Assembly: GCF_001632365.1 (NCBI RefSeq)
Contig: NW_024468517.1
Span: 330,829-394,828, forward strand
Reading direction: 5' to 3'
DNA length: 64,000 bases
Source: Laetiporus sulphureus 93-53
Taxonomy: Eukaryota > Basidiomycota > Agaricomycetes > Polyporales > Laetiporaceae
The notes beneath the pieces are model-generated. The model did not search any database and had not been told where the DNA came from. It saw only the letters and a list, made by a program, of their open reading frames with translations. The position numbers and the translations under genes were made by a program. Of this stretch, positions 59,101 through 64,000 are shown one piece after another (the first letter of the stretch is position 1; the number at the start of each line of letters is the position of its first letter).

Positions 59101-62100
59101 CATCCGTTATGGAAGCCGTCACCTCAAAATGTCACGCTTAGTTCCATATAGACAGTTGCTGTGGATTTCTGATATGAACACAAATGGTATGACCGCACTT
59201 TACCTGGATGGAACGAGAGTAATGACATTGATCCAGGTTCCGCTGAGGTACTATTATTCGCAAGGGCCCACCAACAGTGGCTTGAGACCATTTGGGACCT
59301 AACTCCTGTTGCTCAGGTAATGTTGAAGTCCACAATCAACCTTTGATGCAGCACAATAACCTGTCGGGTTCTGCAGGCAAGAGGTCCTTCTATCTTATTT
59401 CTGCCTGTGGAATTGCACGAGTCTGTCATGAACGAGTAGGCACAATCTGCGACTTCTTTCCATCAATATACTGATGTCATTTTGTGCATCTGCAGAGAAG
59501 AAAGGTCCTTGAAACATTTGCGTTCGCTTGAATGTTCTCTGCTCCGCCGTTCAGAGTTCTATCTGGCTCAATTAGCTGAACATGATGTCACACGGGCGAC
59601 GCAAGTCACGATTCTGCTATTGCAATCCATGCTTATGGTTAGTCTCATCGTTGATCTGCATCAGCCATCGACTTAAACTTTACGTCTTAGATTGCAGCCT
59701 GCCTAGAGGACGAAAGTAGCATGGGAGACCACGGAGACCTCATCAGAGTTTTGCCCGGCCAAGATCTGTCACGATCTATCCTCATCACCCTCGCTCATCT
59801 GGAGAAGACTCCTCACGAGGCGTTTGGGACCTATGTCCATCAGCATCTGCGACCAGCACTTAAACAAATGCATCACTCGCATGAGAATTCCAGTCCGTTA
59901 TTACTTACGGACGTAGGGAAGTGTTGGATTGCACTTGGTCGGGCGCTGCTCGGCTTATATGTTCCAAATACCCCTATCGACCCTGCAGCCATGCAACAAT
60001 TTGCCAAAGGCTTCTGGCAAGATCAAATCACGTTGCTATCTGCTCAGCTTCGGCTTCATTTGCAGTTCAACTCTCTTATGCATGGACATAGCAGCAGCCC
60101 TTCGACGCACTTCCTGCAGGGTCTACTACACGACGCCGAGCTGTGCTGCGAACATCATGCCCTGTACTCTCATGCGCGAGGCGATCTGGCCCGACTGCAT
60201 TCGTTCTGGGCTGAAGTTCTGCAAGTGATGTCTCAGGTTATTCCTCCAGCCAAGGTCGACTCTATCATTGCAGATTTGACAAATGGGCAAGGTCATGCGA
60301 TCTCACGAGAAAGTCTTCTGCAAGAGTCGTTGGCTGCATTCCTTCAGCGACTTCGTGATGCTTATCCGGACTATTTGGATATCAGCGGGCCCATCCATCT
60401 AGCCATTTTATACATGAAGTTGGGACTACGCCTAGTCGCTGATGGAGTCAAGCAAACAAGCATCAGCGTTGTTGCACCTCTGGCTGAAGCCCTAGTGGCC
60501 TTCCCATCAGTAAGAAGTGTGGACCTGTTGCTTCGATGTCACAGCCTTTCGTCGACACTTCCTATTGCCAGCTCAATGCTGTCGACAAGTTCTACTGGAA
60601 TCGCACTAAATGTGTCTCTTGGGATGGGTCTTGCGGACGTTGTTCCTATGCTTCAAATTCTCTACGAACAGATCTACGGCTTGTGGTCTGTAGATCGAGC
60701 CAGAAGAGAAGATGCAGAACGTCAAGCGCAATCCTTGTATCGCCAGAGCACAACTGAGCACAAGCCTATTTCCGATGCAGATCTGGAAGAACAAGAGTTC
60801 CTGTCGCTATTTCCTCAATTCGATCATACCTTAGATCCCGATGCGACAGGACAAGCAGCTACGAAGAAACTCACACTGGGCAATGATTGTCCTTCCATGG
60901 TCCAGATCGGCGAGATTCATTGTTGGTTGTTTGACAAGACTGCCTCTGCCTCATCTGCTTTGATCACTACGCTATTCGTACGTTTGCGACGGCTCCTCAT
61001 ACCGGATCTATTGGATGGCGAGCTAGAGAGCATGCCGGAGACTCTGGACCTCGATAGCCATCCCTTCCGGTTGGCGTTACTTCAAGAGCGTATAGCCTCG
61101 TTGCGTGGCGATATCAACGTCCGGGACAAGGCTTACAGTTTCTACCTTGATGCGAATGTCCCAGAGGTGCGAAAGGCCGTCGGGATCCTTCATCGCCTTC
61201 AGGATAGACTTCAAAGCCTGATACAAGAGTGGCCCGATCAGATGGTTCTGCAGCACCTTCACGCACGTTGTGAAAGCCTTTTAGACCTTGAATCCTCCAG
61301 TCCCATCGCGAGAGTCATTTCTGCGACAGAGCAGCTTGTATTACAAATGGAGGATTGGGAGATGTACTCAAATCGGGACAACACTCTGAAAGCGTATCAA
61401 CAGGAGTTGGTATCATTGGTGGTCGAATGGCGGCGTCTCGAACTTTCTTCATGGAGAGGTCTGCTTCAGACTGAGGCTCACAAATTTTCCGTCAGCGCCC
61501 ATGAATGGTGGTACAAGCTTTATGAAGCCATAGTCCATGGCGTCACTGCGGCTGCCAGCGAGGAACAGAAAGGCTCGATGGACGCTCTTTCTCAATATCT
61601 CGACAGCTTAGTCCCTCTCTTGGACGATTTCCTCACGTCTGGCCCGCTAGGGGAGTATCAGTCCCGTTTCCAGCTCCTTTCGAGCTTCGGCGAATACACC
61701 AAACAGCTGACAGTGCATCACTGGAAATGGTGTTCCGCGATGAAACGGGTACAGCGCATTGTGGAGTACAATCAACGCTACTATGGTCAGTTTGTGGCAA
61801 AAGTCAAGGCAACTCTGGATAGTCGTCAGACCGAATTTGAAAAAGAAGTCGCTGACTACATCAAATTGGCGAGTTGGAAGGATATCAACGTGCTAGCTCT
61901 GAAACAGAGTGCCCAAAGGAGTCATAAGCAGCTGTACAAAGTCATCAGGAAGTTCCGTGAAGCGTTACGTCAACCGGTGAATGAATACCTGGACCTGCGG
62001 AACACTCCTAATGTTGTCGCTGAACAACACGCCATTGTCAAGGACGACGCGTTCCCGCGCGTGCCTCTTGACCTTCAGCTAGCCGGATTCTCCTCATCCA

Positions 62101-64000
62101 TGGACATATCTCCTCACCTCGCCAATCTGTGCAGAACTTACGGGGCCTTTCAACAATTCATTGCTGATCAAGTCAAGCCTTGCATTCAGTCAATATCTCC
62201 TAGCGACGTCGATGAGTTGACGGATGCCATTGCGACCACCTCTAAGGCTCTTTCAAAGACCGCAATCCCGCATGACATCCCAACTGATCAGAGGAACAAG
62301 CTTGCGAAGTCTCTACTCAATCGGAAACGGCGAGCATGGAGCGACCTTCTCAAGGAGCTGAAACGGATTGGTTTCTCCACGAATGCGAAGCCAGAGGTGT
62401 TAGAACATATGCGAAATCCTCGTCAATTCAGAGAACAAAACCTCGGAGGCTCGACGTCCCCCGACGCACATACTGCAGCAAGGAGCGGAGACTACTTATA
62501 CCGTGTGGCTCACATTTTACCACGACTCAGACTGGTTATGGGGAACCATCACCAGGACTTGACCACGAGAGAAGTTCAGAGGGGCGTTATGCTCGTCGAG
62601 TCTGGCTTCGCAATGGGTGTTGAGTCTCGAGTCTGGTGCGTGTACTTATCTTCAGTTCTGATGTGTGACTAATTGGAACTCTAGCATTATGAATGCATCG
62701 CAGACACTTGAACGACTTAGTAAAGTAGTCTCTCGCCTTTGCATGCTCACCCATGGCAGAGTAGTTTCTTCAGGAGCCACAATCGCAAAACAAGTCTCGA
62801 TAGTCCATAGTTTCATTTGCAAGGTGCGACACGCCCTCGGAGAAATCCTACATGACCGACGATATATGGAGAACGCCGTATCTGGAGAAGTTACTGACGA
62901 GTTGAGGCTCGCGATTGAGACATCCAGTAACCTTCAGGAGCGTCTGTCACAAATTCTCGTAAATATACATTTAAGTGCTACGCCAATTCTTCTGGAAGGT
63001 ATGTGACGGTTCTTTTCTCCTGATAGCTCAGCCCATGTACCTCCAATGACAGACGAGCACAAAATGGTCAAGGAAGCTCAAGAACATCTGACGACGATTA
63101 TTGCAATGTCCTGTCGGTGGGCTGCGAGCCAAGATCCTATCAATGCTTATGCACGACAGCTGCACATCTGGCTCCAGGACTACAGCCACTACGAGATAGC
63201 CTCGGTGCCTTACGAGCAAGGCCCTGATGGGACACCTGCACTGATCGATGTACTACTGATCAGGATCCAGGAGATTCTGGCAATCTGCCCGAAGGACCAG
63301 GACAGTTCAACAGAAACTAGAAATGGCTTTATCCGTCATGATTGCGAGTTATCGATCAAGATGACGCGCACTCTTGGGCTTGACGTCGTTTTGAGTCAAT
63401 GTGACGCGGTCCTCAATGAAACCGCTCGCTGTTCAAAAGCTGCACTGCAGCAAAGGCTTTCACGGATCCTGCCATTCCTGGTTCAGTTCATGGACATGGC
63501 GAAAGAACAGCTGTTGCGTCAGAGCGCATGGACCAATTCACTTCTGAAGCTCGAGTACGTTGCTTGTTCTGTGATACTCAGCGTCGCCAGAGAAGGTTTC
63601 TGCCGGCCTCCTGACGTGGAAGAATCGGATTCTGGAGAGGGCGATGTTGAGGTGGATGCTGAAGGTACCGGAGTGGGAGAGGGCAAGGGGATGAATGATG
63701 TTAGCAAAGAGATCCAGGATGAAAATCAAGTTGAAGGGCTGAAGGGAGAAGAAGAGGATGTCGATGAAGAGACTGAAGCTGCGCAAGATGGTGCGATCGA
63801 GATGAGCGATAATGTAGATGCTCGTTTGCAAGATGTGGCAGGAAGCGACCACGAGGAGGAGGATGATGATGATGAAGACGATGCGGGCCCTGAGGAGCAA
63901 GTGGGCGATCTGGATGCGTCATCGGATCCTGCAGCTGTCGATGAGAAACTCTGGGGTGATGAGTCAGGTCCGTCAGAGCCTGAACGGGGTGATGGCAAGA
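50188..64000 (+). CDS. MDN1: Midasin, giant AAA ATPase of 60S ribosome assembly (truncated by window)
   Basis: Seventeen exons with consistent GT-AG joins (largest 51105-52673, 52990-55420, 55601-58009, 59691-62635; the last starts 63032 and is open at the edge) encode at least 4,327 residues. Six AAA modules follow in order, with Walker A sites SAPSSGKS (about 322), GETGTGKT (682), GPTSSGKT (1121), GETGCGKT (1416), GSPGVGKT (1802) and GSHGTGKT (2110). Walker B-type segments are VVFEDIDRA, ILLDEINLA, IVLDELNLA, FLLDEISLA, VLLDEMNLA and LVLDGANLC. Modules 1 and 6 therefore look defective. A long helical linker (58064-63540) leads into the start of the Asp/Glu-rich region (63600 onward). The C-terminal MIDAS domain lies beyond the window. 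In the nucleus midasin strips Rsa4 and Ytm1 from pre-60S particles. Confidence 0.96.

Noticed and set aside
1..64000. CRISPR arrays, bacterial operons, rRNA or tRNA genes
   Set aside because: No regularly spaced repeats, no rRNA-like blocks and no tRNA arms were noticed; the introns and gene content are fungal nuclear. tRNAs were looked for only by eye.

Overview
The window is nuclear DNA of a filamentous basidiomycete, most likely an Agaricomycete. Genes are dense and on both strands. Almost all are cut by many short GT-AG introns (about 45-65 bases), some with exons of only 10-17 bases. Several families are ones known to be expanded in mushroom-forming fungi: F-box, tandem BTB, type-B carboxylesterase, the multicopy membrane family at 38 kb, and a CBM5/12 plus DM9 protein. 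I name no species. Gene models were built by reading frames across introns; nothing was aligned or searched.

Layout. 0-3.5 kb is repeat-derived: a probable LTR fragment at the left edge, two related fold-back (MITE-like) elements and a broken nucleotidyltransferase-like gene. 3.6-5.3 kb is TAF6 (+). 5.4-7.7 kb is a decayed multicopy hypothetical gene (-). 8.6-10.1 kb is an F-box protein (+). 10.9-15.8 kb is a BBC1/MTI1-like actin-patch protein (-), divergent from EBP2 (+, 16.0-17.1 kb). Then come a small nuclear-looking protein (17.4-18.1 kb), mitochondrial ribosomal protein bL33m (-, 18.6-18.9 kb), an SNM1/Artemis-type nuclease (+, 19.3-22.6 kb), a BEM46/ABHD13 hydrolase (+) and MMS22/MUS7 (-, 24.6-30.9 kb). 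31.9-33.5 kb is the CBM/DM9 protein. 34.8-37.3 kb is a secreted carboxylesterase. 38-38.9 kb is a single-pass membrane protein of a multicopy family. 39.3-40.8 kb is a tandem BTB protein (-). 41.5-45.1 kb is AVL9 (DENN). 45.7-46.7 kb is an orphan. 47.3-49.6 kb is an MFS transporter (-). From 50.2 kb to the right edge is MDN1 (midasin), about 4,327 codons, truncated by the window.

Functional themes. Ribosome biogenesis is represented by EBP2 and MDN1 (60S subunit) and by bL33m (mitoribosome). Genome maintenance is represented by the SNM1-type nuclease and MMS22, which sit 2 kb apart with one hydrolase gene between them. Membrane traffic and actin are represented by AVL9 and BBC1. The rest looks accessory: secreted enzymes, membrane proteins and multicopy families. 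I saw no CRISPR array, rRNA, recognisable tRNA or biosynthetic gene cluster.

Quality note. AVL9, the 38-kb membrane gene and the 5.8-7.7 kb relic each appear to lack one base relative to the frame their families need. Some of these may be assembly errors rather than true mutations.
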